The notes under the pieces: model-generated
Database searches by the model: none
What the model was told of the DNA's origin: nothing
Seen by the model: the letters and a program-made list of their open reading frames with translations, nothing else
Source of the DNA: Veillonella dispar
GTDB lineage: Bacteria; Bacillota; Negativicutes; Veillonellales; Veillonellaceae
Direction of reading: 5' to 3'
Assembly: GCF_900637515.1 (NCBI RefSeq)
Contig: NZ_LR134375.1
Coordinates: 889,952 to 953,951, forward strand
Length of the DNA: 64,000 nt
Translations under genes and position numbers: made by a program
In this document: piece after piece, positions 1 through 9,154 of the stretch
How the letters are laid out: each line of letters opens with the position of its first letter
How positions within the stretch are numbered: position 1 is the first letter of the stretch

Positions 1-1378
1 TGATACCCATTTCTTTGGCAAGTTTAATAATCTTAGACATGCCTACTTCATCAGCAACTTTTACGGCAGCTACGTTACGAGAATGTTGTAATGCATAGCG
101 ATATGTAATATTACCTTCGAAGTCATTTTCATAGTTTTTAGGGCTCCAGTTACCAAATGTAACAGGGCTATCATCTACGATAGAACCAGGAGTTTTACCA
201 GATTGAATAGCTGCTAAATATACAAATGGCTTCATAGTGGAACCTGGTTGACGTTCTGCTTGTGTAGCACGGTTAAATGCATCATCACCGCGGCCACCAA
301 CCATAGCCATAATGTAACCATTATGAGGGTTCATAGCAACGATAGCACCTTGTGGTTGATGTAAACCATTGCTATCAGTGTAGTAATTAGGCAAGTTTTG
401 CATTGCTGCTACAGCTGCATTTTGTGCATCCATATCAAGAGTTGTATAAATTTTTAAAACATCTTTATAGATTGCATCGTCGCCATATTTTTCAGAAACT
501 TGTGCAATAACATAGTTAATGAAGTAAGATGCATTAGATTTTTCATGCGTTTGTTCTTGCTTTGCCACTAAGCCTAAATCTGCTTGACGTGCTTGATCAG
601 CTTGCTCTTGTGTAATGTAACCGTATTTAACCATTTGGCCTAATACAACAGCTTGACGTTTTTTACTAGCTTCCAAATCATTGAATGGAGAGTAGTAGTT
701 AGGACTTTGTGGTAAGCCTGCAATGAGTGCTGCTTGAGCTAGCGTTAATTGGCTAGCATCCTTACCAAAGTATACATGAGCTGCAGATTGTACACCGTAT
801 GCACCTTGGCCAAAGTAAATTTGGTTCATGTACATTTCAAGGATTTCATCCTTAGTGTAATGTTGTTCAATTTTAAGTGCTAGCAATGCTTCAGAAATTT
901 TACGTTTAAATGTTCTGTCTTGAGATAAGAATGCATTACGCGCTAACTGTTGAGTGATTGTAGAACCACCTTCAGATACGCCACTATGAACAATGTTAAC
1001 CCATACAGCACGCAAGATACCAACAGGGTCGATACCGTGATGGGAATAGAAGCGAGAGTCCTCAGTAGCAACAAAGGCATTTTGTAAATCCTTTGGTACA
1101 TCTTTTAAAGGTACTGGTAATCTATTCTCTGTGGAATGAACCGTTGTGATGAGATTACCATGGACATCGTAAATTTGAGACGATGCAGAAGGACGTACAT
1201 TGGATACATCTGGTAGGTTAGACAGTGTAGCACTGATGAAACCACAGCCACCTCCGGCTACGATGAGTATAAGGAGAAGGGCACAAATCCAAAATAGACG
1301 CTTCGGACTTGTCTTCTTCGGTGTAGCGCCGCTACCATTAGAACGGCGGCTGCTTCTCGCATTTGAGTTATTACTCAT
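1..1378 (-). CDS. mrcA: Class A penicillin-binding protein 1A, 5' part (cut by window edge)
   Basis: A bifunctional peptidoglycan polymerase, with glycosyltransferase (GT51) and transpeptidase activities, anchored in the cytoplasmic membrane. The first 459 residues are visible. A Ser/Arg/Lys-rich cytoplasmic tail is followed by one membrane segment at about residues 28-50. The GT51 motif ATEDSRFYSHHG lies near residue 107, and GGSTITQQLARN follows. The transpeptidase SxxK motif (STMK) starts at Ser380. The start was chosen because an AGAGGTG ribosome-binding site lies directly upstream on the minus strand. It is divergent from tyrS. The rest of the transpeptidase domain lies outside the window, so the C-terminal extent is unknown. 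Confidence 0.93.
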   Translation of the reverse strand, partial: MSNNSNARSSRRSNGSGATPKKTSPKRLFWICALLLILIVAGGGCGFISATLSNLPDVSNVRPSASSQIYDVHGNLITTVHSTENRLPVPLKDVPKDLQNAFVATEDSRFYSHHGIDPVGILRAVWVNIVHSGVSEGGSTITQQLARNAFLSQDRTFKRKISEALLALKIEQHYTKDEILEMYMNQIYFGQGAYGVQSAAHVYFGKDASQLTLAQAALIAGLPQSPNYYSPFNDLEASKKRQAVVLGQMVKYGYITQEQADQARQADLGLVAKQEQTHEKSNASYFINYVIAQVSEKYGDDAIYKDVLKIYTTLDMDAQNAAVAAMQNLPNYYTDSNGLHQPQGAIVAMNPHNGYIMAMVGGRGDDAFNRATQAERQPGSTMKPFVYLAAIQSGKTPGSIVDDSPVTFGNWSPKNYENDFEGNITYRYALQHSRNVAAVKVADEVGMSKIIKLAKEMGI

Positions 1379-1441
1379 AGAGTCACCTCTTTTTTCTTTT
1401 GTTAGTAAATATAACGTAAATTCTATTACGCAGTTATAAAT

Positions 1442-1450
1442 ATTATATCA
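1442..1450 (-). promoter_or_regulatory. Extended -10 promoter candidate for the penicillin-binding protein gene
   Basis: On the minus strand TATAAT is preceded by TGA, an extended -10 box. It lies about 64 bases upstream of the start codon. No good -35 box is visible, so the call is tentative. Confidence 0.45.
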
Positions 1451-1482
1451 TATATGGCTTAAAACCAATACTATATATATAA

Positions 1483-1511
1483 TTGTGAAAGTTTTTAGAT
1501 AATGGTATACT
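1483..1511 (+). promoter_or_regulatory. tyrS promoter
   Basis: TTGTGA and TATACT are separated by 17 bases, with TGG before the -10 box. The site lies 30 bases upstream of the tyrS start, which leaves a very short leader with no room for a T-box. Confidence 0.65.
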
Positions 1512-1540
1512 AAAACAATAGTATTTCGAGGAGGATTATC

Positions 1541-2749
1541 ATGGTTAGTGCTCAAGAACAAGTGCGCCAAATTAAACACGGCGTAGCAGATTTAATTAAT
1601 GAACAAGATCTTGTAAAGAAAATAGAAAAATCTATTAAGGAAAATAAACCTTTAGTTGTAAAATTAGGTTTGGACCCAACAGCGCCAGATATTCATTTAG
1701 GCCATACAGTACCACTTCGTAAACTACGTTTGTTCCAAGAATTTGGTCATCAAGTAGTGATCGTTATCGGCGGTTTCACTGCGCGTATTGGTGATCCTAC
1801 TGGTAAAAGTGTAACTCGTCCACCACTTACAAAAGAAGAAGTATTGAAAAATGCTGAAACCTATAAAACACAAATCTTCAAAGTGTTAGATCCTGAAAAA
1901 ACGATCGTCCGCGACAATAGTGAATGGCTAGAATCTATGAACTTTGCGGATGTTCTACGTTTGGCAAGCTCTTATACTGTAGCACGTATGATGGAACGCG
2001 ATGATTTCAATAAACGCTTTAAAGAAGGTCGTGCTATTGGTGTTCATGAGTTTATGTATCCATTGATGCAAGGTCAAGATTCTGTAGCATTACATGCTGA
2101 CGTTGAATTTGGTGGTACAGACCAAACTTTCAACTTGTTAATGGGCCGTCATTTACAAGAATTAGAAGGTCAAGAACCTCAAGTTGTTATCACAATGCCA
2201 TTGCTTGAAGGCCTTGACGGTGTTCAAAAAATGAGTAAATCTTTAGGCAATTACATCGGTATCGACGAAGAACCTAAAGAAATGTACGGTAAAGCAATGT
2301 CTATTCCTGATGAATTGATGATGCGCTACTTCATGCTCGTTACAGATATGCCAATTGAAGAACAAGAGGACATGGAAAAACGTCTTGAAAGTGGTGAATT
2401 ACATCCACGTGACGCTAAAATGCAATTAGCTCGTACCATCGTTCGTTTGTACCATGGTGAAGAGGCTGCTCTTGAGGCAGAAGAGGAATTCAAACGTGTA
2501 TTCCAACAACGCGCATTGCCTACAGATATTCCTGAATGCGCTATGGATGCGCCAACAGAACCAATCTTTGTACCACAATTCTGTACAGATGCTGGTTTGA
2601 CTGCTTCTAATGGTGAAGCACGTCGATCCATTAAAGCTGGTGCTTTCAAAGTCAATGGTGAAAAATATACAGAAGAAAACCTTACCCTTGAAGACGGCAT
2701 GATCGTTCAAGTTGGTAAACGTAAATTTGTAAAAATTAAATTTAACTAA
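1541..2749 (+). CDS. tyrS: Tyrosyl-tRNA synthetase
   Basis: Charges tRNA-Tyr with tyrosine in the cytoplasm. This is a class I synthetase of 402 residues, the usual length. The HIGH-type motif HLGH is at residues 52-55 and KMSKS at residues 230-234. A small S4 RNA-binding domain occupies about residues 335-400. The start is supported by a GAGGAGG ribosome-binding site 7 bases upstream. It is a single-gene unit: a promoter lies just upstream and a strong intrinsic terminator just downstream. The KMSKS form and long N-terminal helix resemble the TyrZ-like branch, but the branch was not tested. Confidence 0.97.
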   Translation: MVSAQEQVRQIKHGVADLINEQDLVKKIEKSIKENKPLVVKLGLDPTAPDIHLGHTVPLRKLRLFQEFGHQVVIVIGGFTARIGDPTGKSVTRPPLTKEEVLKNAETYKTQIFKVLDPEKTIVRDNSEWLESMNFADVLRLASSYTVARMMERDDFNKRFKEGRAIGVHEFMYPLMQGQDSVALHADVEFGGTDQTFNLLMGRHLQELEGQEPQVVITMPLLEGLDGVQKMSKSLGNYIGIDEEPKEMYGKAMSIPDELMMRYFMLVTDMPIEEQEDMEKRLESGELHPRDAKMQLARTIVRLYHGEEAALEAEEEFKRVFQQRALPTDIPECAMDAPTEPIFVPQFCTDAGLTASNGEARRSIKAGAFKVNGEKYTEENLTLEDGMIVQVGKRKFVKIKFN

Positions 2750-2754
2750 TATAA

Positions 2755-2793
2755 AACTGTGATGAGATAGAAACCTCATCACAGTTTTTTTAT
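2755..2793 (+). terminator. Intrinsic terminator of tyrS
   Basis: A 12-bp perfect stem (2755-2766 with 2775-2786) has an 8-base loop and is followed by a run of T. Confidence 0.93.
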
Positions 2794-2988
2794 GTCTATT
2801 TGGTCTATAAGATTATTTATCTACTAAATCTGTTGTTTGTAAAGCAAAAAATGACTTACAAGTTCATGTATAATGAAAGTAAAATATAAATTCAAATTTA
2901 AATACAGATACAAATATAAAATACAAATTTGACACATAAAAGATTTATAGAGATATCGTATAGTATCTATAAAGTAAGAGGACTATAT

Positions 2989-3630
2989 ATGGACAAAGAA
3001 CTAAGCAACTTTTTAGAACAACGAGAACATACTGTTCTTACCGATATTGATGTTATAACTGCGGCAGTAGCTGTACCATTATTAGAAATCGATGGGGAAG
3101 ATCATGTAGTATTTACTGTGCGCAGTAATAAGCTACGCCGTCAACCAGGTGAAATCAGTTTTCCTGGTGGACATTGTGAGCCTAATGATAAAAGTGGTGC
3201 CCATGCTGCCATGCGTGAATGCTCTGAGGAACTGGGTATCGATTTAGATCAAATTGAACTTCTGGGCAATTTAGACTGCTTAGTATCTGCGATAGGTGTC
3301 AAGCTATATGCCGTAGCCGTGCGCCTGCATACAAGCGATTTGAAACCAAATCCAGACGAAGTAGGAGAGGTATTCACAGTTCCATTACAATATCTATTAG
3401 ACATGGAGCCAACGGTAGGTCATCTAGACATTGGGACGAAACCGTTAAGAGACTTTCCGTTCCATTTATTAGAAGGCTACAACATTGACTGGAAAATCAG
3501 ACAAAACTACTCCGTTTATTTCTATCCTTATAAACAATACACCATATGGGGGCTAACTGGGCGAGTACTGAAGAACTTTTTAGATATATATAGGGAGATA
3601 GATTTGCATAATAATCCTCATATAAATTGA
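2989..3630 (+). CDS. Nudix hydrolase, CoA pyrophosphatase-like
   Basis: Predicted to hydrolyse a nucleoside diphosphate linked to another moiety, probably CoA or a derivative. The motif LRRQPGEISFPGG at residues 49-61 matches the CoA diphosphatase (NudL/YeaB) signature. It runs into the Nudix box, with REcsEE at residues 76-81 supplying the metal-binding glutamates. The protein is 213 residues long. An in-frame start exists 60 bases upstream, but AGAGG sits 7 bases before the ATG at 2989, so that start is preferred. The gene stands alone between tyrS and ppsA. The substrate is inferred from the motif only. Confidence 0.85.
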   Translation: MDKELSNFLEQREHTVLTDIDVITAAVAVPLLEIDGEDHVVFTVRSNKLRRQPGEISFPGGHCEPNDKSGAHAAMRECSEELGIDLDQIELLGNLDCLVSAIGVKLYAVAVRLHTSDLKPNPDEVGEVFTVPLQYLLDMEPTVGHLDIGTKPLRDFPFHLLEGYNIDWKIRQNYSVYFYPYKQYTIWGLTGRVLKNFLDIYREIDLHNNPHIN

Positions 3631-3655
3631 CAGATTGTAAATTAAGGTATACTAT
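3627..3655 (+). promoter_or_regulatory. ppsA promoter candidate
   Basis: A consensus TTGACA is followed by TACTAT at 17 bases, or TATACT at 15 bases. It lies about 55 bases upstream of ppsA and overlaps the end of the Nudix gene. Confidence 0.55.
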
Positions 3656-3707
3656 TTATGTGTAAAAGGTTTAATGTGTTGCACTAATTAATCTAGGAGG
3701 TTCTCAC

Positions 3708-6089
3708 ATGAATCGCGAAACAGCATACGTACTTTGGTTTGATGAATTACGACGTGAAGATGTTAATTTAGTTGGTGGTAAGTCTTCTTCCTTAGGGGAA
3801 TTGACATCCTCCACTAATGTACCTGTACCTTACGGCTTTGCTACAACTGCTCATGGTTATCGTGAGTTTATGAAAGCAACAGGTTTGGAAGATAAAATCC
3901 GCGCTGAACTTGATGCATTAGATGATGTAGAAAATTCTGCATTATTGCGTGAAGTATGTGCTAAAATTCGCCGCATGATTTGCGAAGAAGAAATGCCTAA
4001 AGAATTGGCAGATGCTATTCGTCATGCTTATGAAGAACTTGGTAAAAAAGTAAACGAAGAAAATCCATTCGTAGCAGTTCGTTCTAGTGCAACAGCAGAA
4101 GACTTGCCAGATGCAAGCTTTGCAGGACAACAAGATACATATTTAAATGTACGTGGTGCTGATGTTATTATTCAAAAAGTAAAAGAATGCTATGCATCTA
4201 CTTTCACAGACCGTGCAACATATTACCGTGTAAAACAGGGTTTCGATCATATGACAGTAGCATTGAGTGCAGCTGTTCAAATGATGGTATTCTCTAAAGC
4301 GGCTGGCGTAATGTTCACTGTTGACCTTGTAACAGGCAATGACAACAATATTCTTATTGAAGGCTCTTGGGGTCTTGGTGAATACGTTGTACAAGGTACC
4401 GTTACACCAGATAATTTCCGTGTAGATAAAGCTAAAATGGAAATTACAGACCGCATGATTAATGACAAAAATATCCGTTTAGTTCGTAAAGCTGACGGCG
4501 ATTGCGTTGAAGAAGTTGTTCCAGCAGATGAAGCTAAACAACAAGTGATTACAGATGCTCAAGTTCTAGAGCTTGCTGAATATGCAAAAGCAATCGAAAA
4601 ACATTATGGTTGCTACATGGATATGGAATGGGGCGTAGATGAACGAGACGGTAGAATTTGGATTTTACAAGCTCGTCCAGAAACAGTTTGGTCCCGCAAA
4701 GAAAAACCAGAAGTATCTGAAAAATCTAGCACATTAGATGCAGGTAATCGCGATATTATCGTAAAAGGTTTGCCAGCATCCCCTGGTAATGCAGCTGGTA
4801 AAGCTCATGTTATCATCAATCCTGAGGATATTGATGAGTTCAAAGAAGGAGAAATTCTTGTTACAGCTATGACAGCTCCTGACTGGGTGCCAGCAATGAA
4901 AAAAGCGAAAGCCATCGTTACTGATGCCGGCGGTATGACTTGCCATGCGTCCATCGTTAGTCGTGAGCTTGGTATTCCATGTATCGTAGGTACTAAGAGC
5001 CGTAGCCATGAAGCGACTACATCCATTAAAGATGGTCAAATGATTACTGTAGACGCTACAAATGGTATCGTATATGATGGCGTATTAGAAGATATCGTTA
5101 AAAAGCCAGAAGCACAAGCTACTGCAAATGTTGTTGCTGAATCTGTTCCTGTAACAGGTACTAAGATTTACATGAATTTAGGCGATCCTGATTTGGCTGA
5201 AAAACATGGTGTATTGCCTTGTGATGGTATCGGCCTTATGCGTGAAGAGTTCATTTGGACTACTTTCATCCATGAACATCCATTGCACCTTATCGAAACA
5301 GGTCGCAGTGATTTTGCTGTAAATACATTGGCAGAAGGTATGCGTAAAGTTTGCCAAGCATTAGCTCCTCGCCAAGTTGTAGTTCGTTTGAGCGACTTCA
5401 AATCTAGCGAATACCGTGATCTTAAAGGTGGTGACAAATACGAACCACATGAATCCAGTGCATTACTTGGCTGGCGTGGTGCTTCTCGTTACTACGATCC
5501 TAAATATACACCTGCTTTCAAATTAGAATTAGAAGCAATCAAAAAAGTACGTAACGAGTTTGGTTTCAAAAACTTACAAGTTATGATTCCATTCTGCCGT
5601 ACTGTAGAGGAAGCTGAACTTGTTACTAACTTAATGGCTCAAGAAGGCCTTGTACGCGGTAAAGATTTCAAAATCTGGCTTATGGCTGAAATTCCAGCAA
5701 ATATTATCTTAGCTGATCAATTCAATAAATATGTAGATGGTTATTCCATCGGTTCTAACGATTTGACTATGCTCGTTCTTGGCTGTGACCGTGATAATGA
5801 AACAGTTCAACATATCTATGATGAACGGAATCTAGCAGTTCGTAGAGCAATTCGCCATCTCATCGAAGTAGCTCACAAAGATGGTAAAACTGTATCCATC
5901 TGTGGCCAAGCGCCAAGTGTGTATCCTGAACTTTGCGAATTCCTCGTGAAGAGTGGTATCGACTCCATTTCTGTTAATCCAGATGCGGTTGTGAACACTA
6001 AGAAAATGGTGGCTCAAATCGAACAACGAATCATGCTTGATGCTATGACTGGTCGTGGTCGTCAAGAAACTGATGACTTAACTTGGTAA
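3708..6089 (+). CDS. ppsA: Phosphoenolpyruvate synthase
   Basis: Converts pyruvate and ATP to phosphoenolpyruvate, AMP and phosphate, the entry into gluconeogenesis from lactate or pyruvate. It has 793 residues, close to the family norm. The order is an N-terminal ATP-grasp domain, a central phosphohistidine domain and a C-terminal PEP-binding barrel. The catalytic His is His413 in GGMTCHAS. The regulatory Thr two residues before it (Thr411) is present. The barrel carries the SICGQAPS cysteine motif near the C terminus. A canonical AGGAGG site precedes the ATG. The two genes downstream encode a CcpN-like repressor and the cognate regulatory kinase/phosphorylase, which ties the enzyme to gluconeogenic control. 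Confidence 0.96.
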   Translation: MNRETAYVLWFDELRREDVNLVGGKSSSLGELTSSTNVPVPYGFATTAHGYREFMKATGLEDKIRAELDALDDVENSALLREVCAKIRRMICEEEMPKELADAIRHAYEELGKKVNEENPFVAVRSSATAEDLPDASFAGQQDTYLNVRGADVIIQKVKECYASTFTDRATYYRVKQGFDHMTVALSAAVQMMVFSKAAGVMFTVDLVTGNDNNILIEGSWGLGEYVVQGTVTPDNFRVDKAKMEITDRMINDKNIRLVRKADGDCVEEVVPADEAKQQVITDAQVLELAEYAKAIEKHYGCYMDMEWGVDERDGRIWILQARPETVWSRKEKPEVSEKSSTLDAGNRDIIVKGLPASPGNAAGKAHVIINPEDIDEFKEGEILVTAMTAPDWVPAMKKAKAIVTDAGGMTCHASIVSRELGIPCIVGTKSRSHEATTSIKDGQMITVDATNGIVYDGVLEDIVKKPEAQATANVVAESVPVTGTKIYMNLGDPDLAEKHGVLPCDGIGLMREEFIWTTFIHEHPLHLIETGRSDFAVNTLAEGMRKVCQALAPRQVVVRLSDFKSSEYRDLKGGDKYEPHESSALLGWRGASRYYDPKYTPAFKLELEAIKKVRNEFGFKNLQVMIPFCRTVEEAELVTNLMAQEGLVRGKDFKIWLMAEIPANIILADQFNKYVDGYSIGSNDLTMLVLGCDRDNETVQHIYDERNLAVRRAIRHLIEVAHKDGKTVSICGQAPSVYPELCEFLVKSGIDSISVNPDAVVNTKKMVAQIEQRIMLDAMTGRGRQETDDLTW

Positions 6090-6105
6090 TCATATAGTGG
6101 TATTG

Positions 6106-6135
6106 AAAGAGGAGGCCCGTTGGTCTCCTCTTTTT
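6106..6135 (+). terminator. Intrinsic terminator of ppsA
   Basis: A 9-bp stem (6106-6114 with 6125-6133) runs into a T tract. Confidence 0.85.
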
Positions 6136-6187
6136 CTGAATGGTAACTTAGGATATAATACAAACAGAGATGAAAGGGGGTTACCGT

Positions 6188-6817
6188 GTGAAACTGTCGA
6201 AACGACAAGAACAAATTGCTCAAATCGTTCGTGAAGAAGGACCTGTTACAGGTAGTGCTATTGCTGAACATTTAGAGGTTACACGATCTGCATTGCGTTC
6301 AGATTTATCTGTTTTAACTATGCTAGGTGTTTTAGATGCACGTCCTAATGTAGGTTATTACTATGTGGGGCTTTCAAAGGAAACACAAACAGCAGAGCGA
6401 TTAAAATCATTTCTGGTAAGTGATGTATTATCTCAAGCCGTCGTAGTCAATGGGGATACAAGTTTGTATGACACGATTGTTACTATATTTACTGAAGATG
6501 TAGGGACTATTCTAGTGTGTGATGATTCCTATTTAGTAGGTGTAGTATCTCGTAAGGACTTGTTGCGTGCCTCTATGGGGCAAACAGATTCGCACACAAT
6601 GCCTATATCTATGATTATGACCCCTGTGAGCAAGGTTATAACAGTGGAGCCTACCGATACATTAGTAGAGGCTGCACAGAAGATGATAGATTATGAAGTG
6701 GATTGTTTACCTGTCGTCGTTCGCGAGGATGTGGAAAACAAGAAACGCTTAAAGGTTGTAGGCCGTGTATCTAAAACGACGGTAGCGAAAGTATTTTTAG
6801 AATGTAGCATACATTGA
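6188..6817 (+). CDS. ccpN: CcpN-like transcriptional regulator (HTH plus two CBS domains)
   Basis: Resembles CcpN/YqzB, the repressor of gluconeogenic genes in Firmicutes. It has a winged-helix domain at about residues 1-60 and a tandem CBS pair at about residues 70-205 that should bind adenine nucleotides. The ATG at 6170 overlaps the ribosome-binding site AAAGGGGG, so the in-frame GTG at 6188 (8-base spacing) is the better start and gives 209 residues. It is followed 10 bases later by the PEP synthase regulatory protein, an arrangement seen as yqzB-yqfL in Bacillus. Its target here is plausibly ppsA just upstream, which is an inference. Confidence 0.88.
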   Translation: MKLSKRQEQIAQIVREEGPVTGSAIAEHLEVTRSALRSDLSVLTMLGVLDARPNVGYYYVGLSKETQTAERLKSFLVSDVLSQAVVVNGDTSLYDTIVTIFTEDVGTILVCDDSYLVGVVSRKDLLRASMGQTDSHTMPISMIMTPVSKVITVEPTDTLVEAAQKMIDYEVDCLPVVVREDVENKKRLKVVGRVSKTTVAKVFLECSIH

Positions 6818-6827
6818 GGTTGATAGA

Positions 6828-7649
6828 ATGGCAGAAAAAATTATTTATGCAATATCGGACTCCCTTGGGGAGACCGCAGAGGCTGTAGCAAGAGCTACGG
6901 CGAGTCAATATGATAAGGAACAAATTGAAATTGTTCGTATTCCTTATATTGATAGTGAAAGCCAAATTGATGAAGTTATAGCAGATGCAAAACGTGGTAA
7001 TCATGTTATTTGTCATACCATTGTATCTGAGACTTTACGTAAATATCTTCATGAAAAAGTGGCGGAATACAATATTCCTGCTGTCGATATTATGGGCCCA
7101 GTTCTCGATGCTGTAGGTACTGTTGCATCCACAAAGCCTCGTATGACAGCTGGTATGGTTCATAAGCTTGACCAAGAATACTTCAAAAAGGTAGAAGCCA
7201 TTGAATTTGCCGTAAAATATGACGATGGTAAAAATCCATCTGGCTTTGAAAAGGCCGATGTAGTTATTATTGGTGTATCTAGAACAAGTAAGACACCATT
7301 GTCTATGTTCTTGGCCTACAAAAAGATTAAAGCTGCCAATTTGCCATTAGTACCTGAGGTACCATTACCAGAGGAATTATTTAAAATTCCAGCAAAGAAA
7401 ATCGTGGGCCTTATTATTGACCCATTCAAATTAAATAATATTCGTAGTGAACGTTTGCGTGCTATCGGCCTTGAAGACGAAGCAAACTACGCATCTATTG
7501 AGCGTATTCAATCTGAATTAGAATATGCAAAAGCTATTATGCGTCGTTTACATTGTCAAGTGCTAGATGTTTCTAATAAATCTATCGAAGAAACAGCATC
7601 TCTAGTTATGCAATTGATCGATAAAAACCGTGCATCGGAGGGTAAATGA
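6828..7649 (+). CDS. ppsR: PEP synthase regulatory protein (ADP-dependent kinase / Pi-dependent pyrophosphorylase)
   Basis: A DUF299-family enzyme that inactivates PEP synthase or pyruvate phosphate dikinase by phosphorylating the threonine two residues before the catalytic histidine, and reverses this with phosphate. It has 273 residues, with the P-loop-like motif GVSRTSKTP at residues 149-157. The neighbouring ppsA has the expected Thr411-Cys-His413 arrangement, so PEP synthase is the probable target. The gene sits between the CcpN-like repressor and the dGTPase gene, whose ATG overlaps this stop codon. Confidence 0.93.
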   Translation: MAEKIIYAISDSLGETAEAVARATASQYDKEQIEIVRIPYIDSESQIDEVIADAKRGNHVICHTIVSETLRKYLHEKVAEYNIPAVDIMGPVLDAVGTVASTKPRMTAGMVHKLDQEYFKKVEAIEFAVKYDDGKNPSGFEKADVVIIGVSRTSKTPLSMFLAYKKIKAANLPLVPEVPLPEELFKIPAKKIVGLIIDPFKLNNIRSERLRAIGLEDEANYASIERIQSELEYAKAIMRRLHCQVLDVSNKSIEETASLVMQLIDKNRASEGK

Positions 7650-8635
7650 ATATACGGGAACAAATAGAGGAGAGGGAGGCTTTACTCCTTTCTCCTTATG
7701 CTGCTAAAAGCCGCGATGCAATCCGTGATATAGAGGAAGCTCCCGATCCACTTAGAACGGCATTTCAACGTGATCGGGATCGCATTATTCACAGTAAATG
7801 TTTTAGACGGTTAAAGCATAAGACACAAGTTTATATTGCGCCAGGTGACCATTATCGTACGCGCATGACTCACACTCTTGAGGTGGGCCAGATTGGACGT
7901 ACAGTGGCTCGTGCATTGCGACTCAATGAAGACTTGGTAGAAGCTATCGCCATGGGGCATGATGTGGGACATACACCATTTGGTCATGTTGGGGAATATG
8001 CGTTGCGTGATATGGTAGGCCATTTTAATCATAATGAACAAAGTTTGCGCATGGTAGAGGTGTTAGAAAAGCATGGTGAACATCAAGGCCTTAATCTAAC
8101 AACAGCTGTGCGCGATGGTATTGTAGGCCACACAGGAGCAACAATTCCAGTTACCTTAGAAGGTCAAATTATTCGTATCGTTGACCGCATTGCCTATTTG
8201 TGTCACGATTTTGATGATGCGCAACGGGCAGGAATGTTGACGGCCGAGAACTTACCTTTTGAAGTGCGTGAACATTTTGGTATGACGCCATCCAGCATGA
8301 TTACCGCTATGGTTGAAGATATGGTGCGTGAGTCTTTAGATAAGCCTGTTATTTCTATGTCCTCCGATATAGAAATGACAATGAATCTATTCCGTCAATT
8401 TATGTTTAAAAATGTTTATTTGGCGCCAGCTTTAATTCCTGATCGAAATAAGGCATCTCATGTGGTGAAAAACTTATTTACTCACTTTATGGAGCATCCT
8501 GACGATATGGAGGGCTGTGAAAGTAATCGAGAGTTTTACTCTACCCGTGATGTGGTTGATTATGTAGCAGGCTTAACAGATCAATATGCTATTAAGTTGT
8601 TTAAACAGTATTATATTCCCAATATTACATTGTAA
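7646..8635 (+). CDS. dgt: Deoxyguanosinetriphosphate triphosphohydrolase-like protein (HD domain)
   Basis: Predicted to split dNTPs into deoxynucleoside and triphosphate, which affects the dNTP pool. It is 329 residues long, in the range of the short bacterial dGTPase-like group. HD-domain metal ligands are visible: His76 in RTRMTHTLE and His105-Asp106 in GHDVGHTPFGH. The ATG overlaps the ppsR stop codon (ATGA), so the two are translationally coupled. The substrate range of this subgroup varies and cannot be read from the sequence. Confidence 0.9.
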   Translation: MNIREQIEEREALLLSPYAAKSRDAIRDIEEAPDPLRTAFQRDRDRIIHSKCFRRLKHKTQVYIAPGDHYRTRMTHTLEVGQIGRTVARALRLNEDLVEAIAMGHDVGHTPFGHVGEYALRDMVGHFNHNEQSLRMVEVLEKHGEHQGLNLTTAVRDGIVGHTGATIPVTLEGQIIRIVDRIAYLCHDFDDAQRAGMLTAENLPFEVREHFGMTPSSMITAMVEDMVRESLDKPVISMSSDIEMTMNLFRQFMFKNVYLAPALIPDRNKASHVVKNLFTHFMEHPDDMEGCESNREFYSTRDVVDYVAGLTDQYAIKLFKQYYIPNITL

Positions 8636-8664
8636 GACTTTTAGTAATAGGTATATAGATAACA

Positions 8665-8704
8665 AAAAAAGCAGTTAGTTCAAATGAACTAACTGCTTTT
8701 TTTG
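8665..8704. terminator. Bidirectional terminator between dgt and rpmB
   Basis: A 12-bp perfect stem (8671-8682 with 8685-8696) is flanked by A7 on the left and T7 on the right, so it can serve both convergent genes. Confidence 0.92.
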
Positions 8705-8742
8705 GGGCTCTAGAACCCCAAAGAGTACATGTACTTTTTATT

Positions 8743-8931
8743 TTACGCGCGTGTAATTTTATTAGAACGAAGGCAGCGAGTGCATACGTTAACTTTTTTA
8801 GTAGCACCGTCTACAACCGCCCGTACTCTTTGAATGTTCGGTTTCCAAGTTTTTCTTGTGCGAATGTGAGAGTGACTCACGTTCATACCGCTAGATGTGG
8901 ATTTGCCACATACTTCGCAAAGGTTTGCCAT
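8743..8931 (-). CDS. rpmB: Ribosomal protein bL28
   Basis: A component of the large ribosomal subunit. It has 62 residues, beginning MANLCEVCGK. Two CxxC pairs (CEVC near the N terminus and CTRC near the C terminus) mark it as the zinc-binding form. A longer reading frame extends upstream, but GGAGGTGG precedes this ATG at normal spacing. It is monocistronic, convergent with dgt and divergent from recG. Confidence 0.97.
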   Translation of the reverse strand: MANLCEVCGKSTSSGMNVSHSHIRTRKTWKPNIQRVRAVVDGATKKVNVCTRCLRSNKITRA

Positions 8932-8971
8932 AGTTTCCACCTCCAAGCTTAATCTATAACATAACAAAAGT

Positions 8972-9000
8972 ATATTATCATAAAGACATAGTTAAAGCAA
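8972..9000 (-). promoter_or_regulatory. rpmB promoter
   Basis: On the minus strand TTGCTT and TAATAT are 17 bases apart, with TGA before the -10 box. It lies about 40 bases upstream of the start codon. Confidence 0.6.
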
Positions 9001-9154
9001 GTGTTTTTATCGTACATATTGCTCTTTTTATGAAATATACTACAATATAAGGTATACTATATATCATATTCTATGATATGAATGGGCTTTTACACAAGGA
9101 TATACAGAAATTGGATATATCCTCAGTGTTTATCGTATATTTAAAGGAGTTTCT

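Noticed and set aside
1200..1439. 79-codon plus-strand frame
   Set aside because: Opposite the N terminus of the penicillin-binding protein; a shadow frame.
2326..2782. Minus-strand frames opposite the end of tyrS
   Set aside because: Shadows of tyrS; they also run through its terminator.
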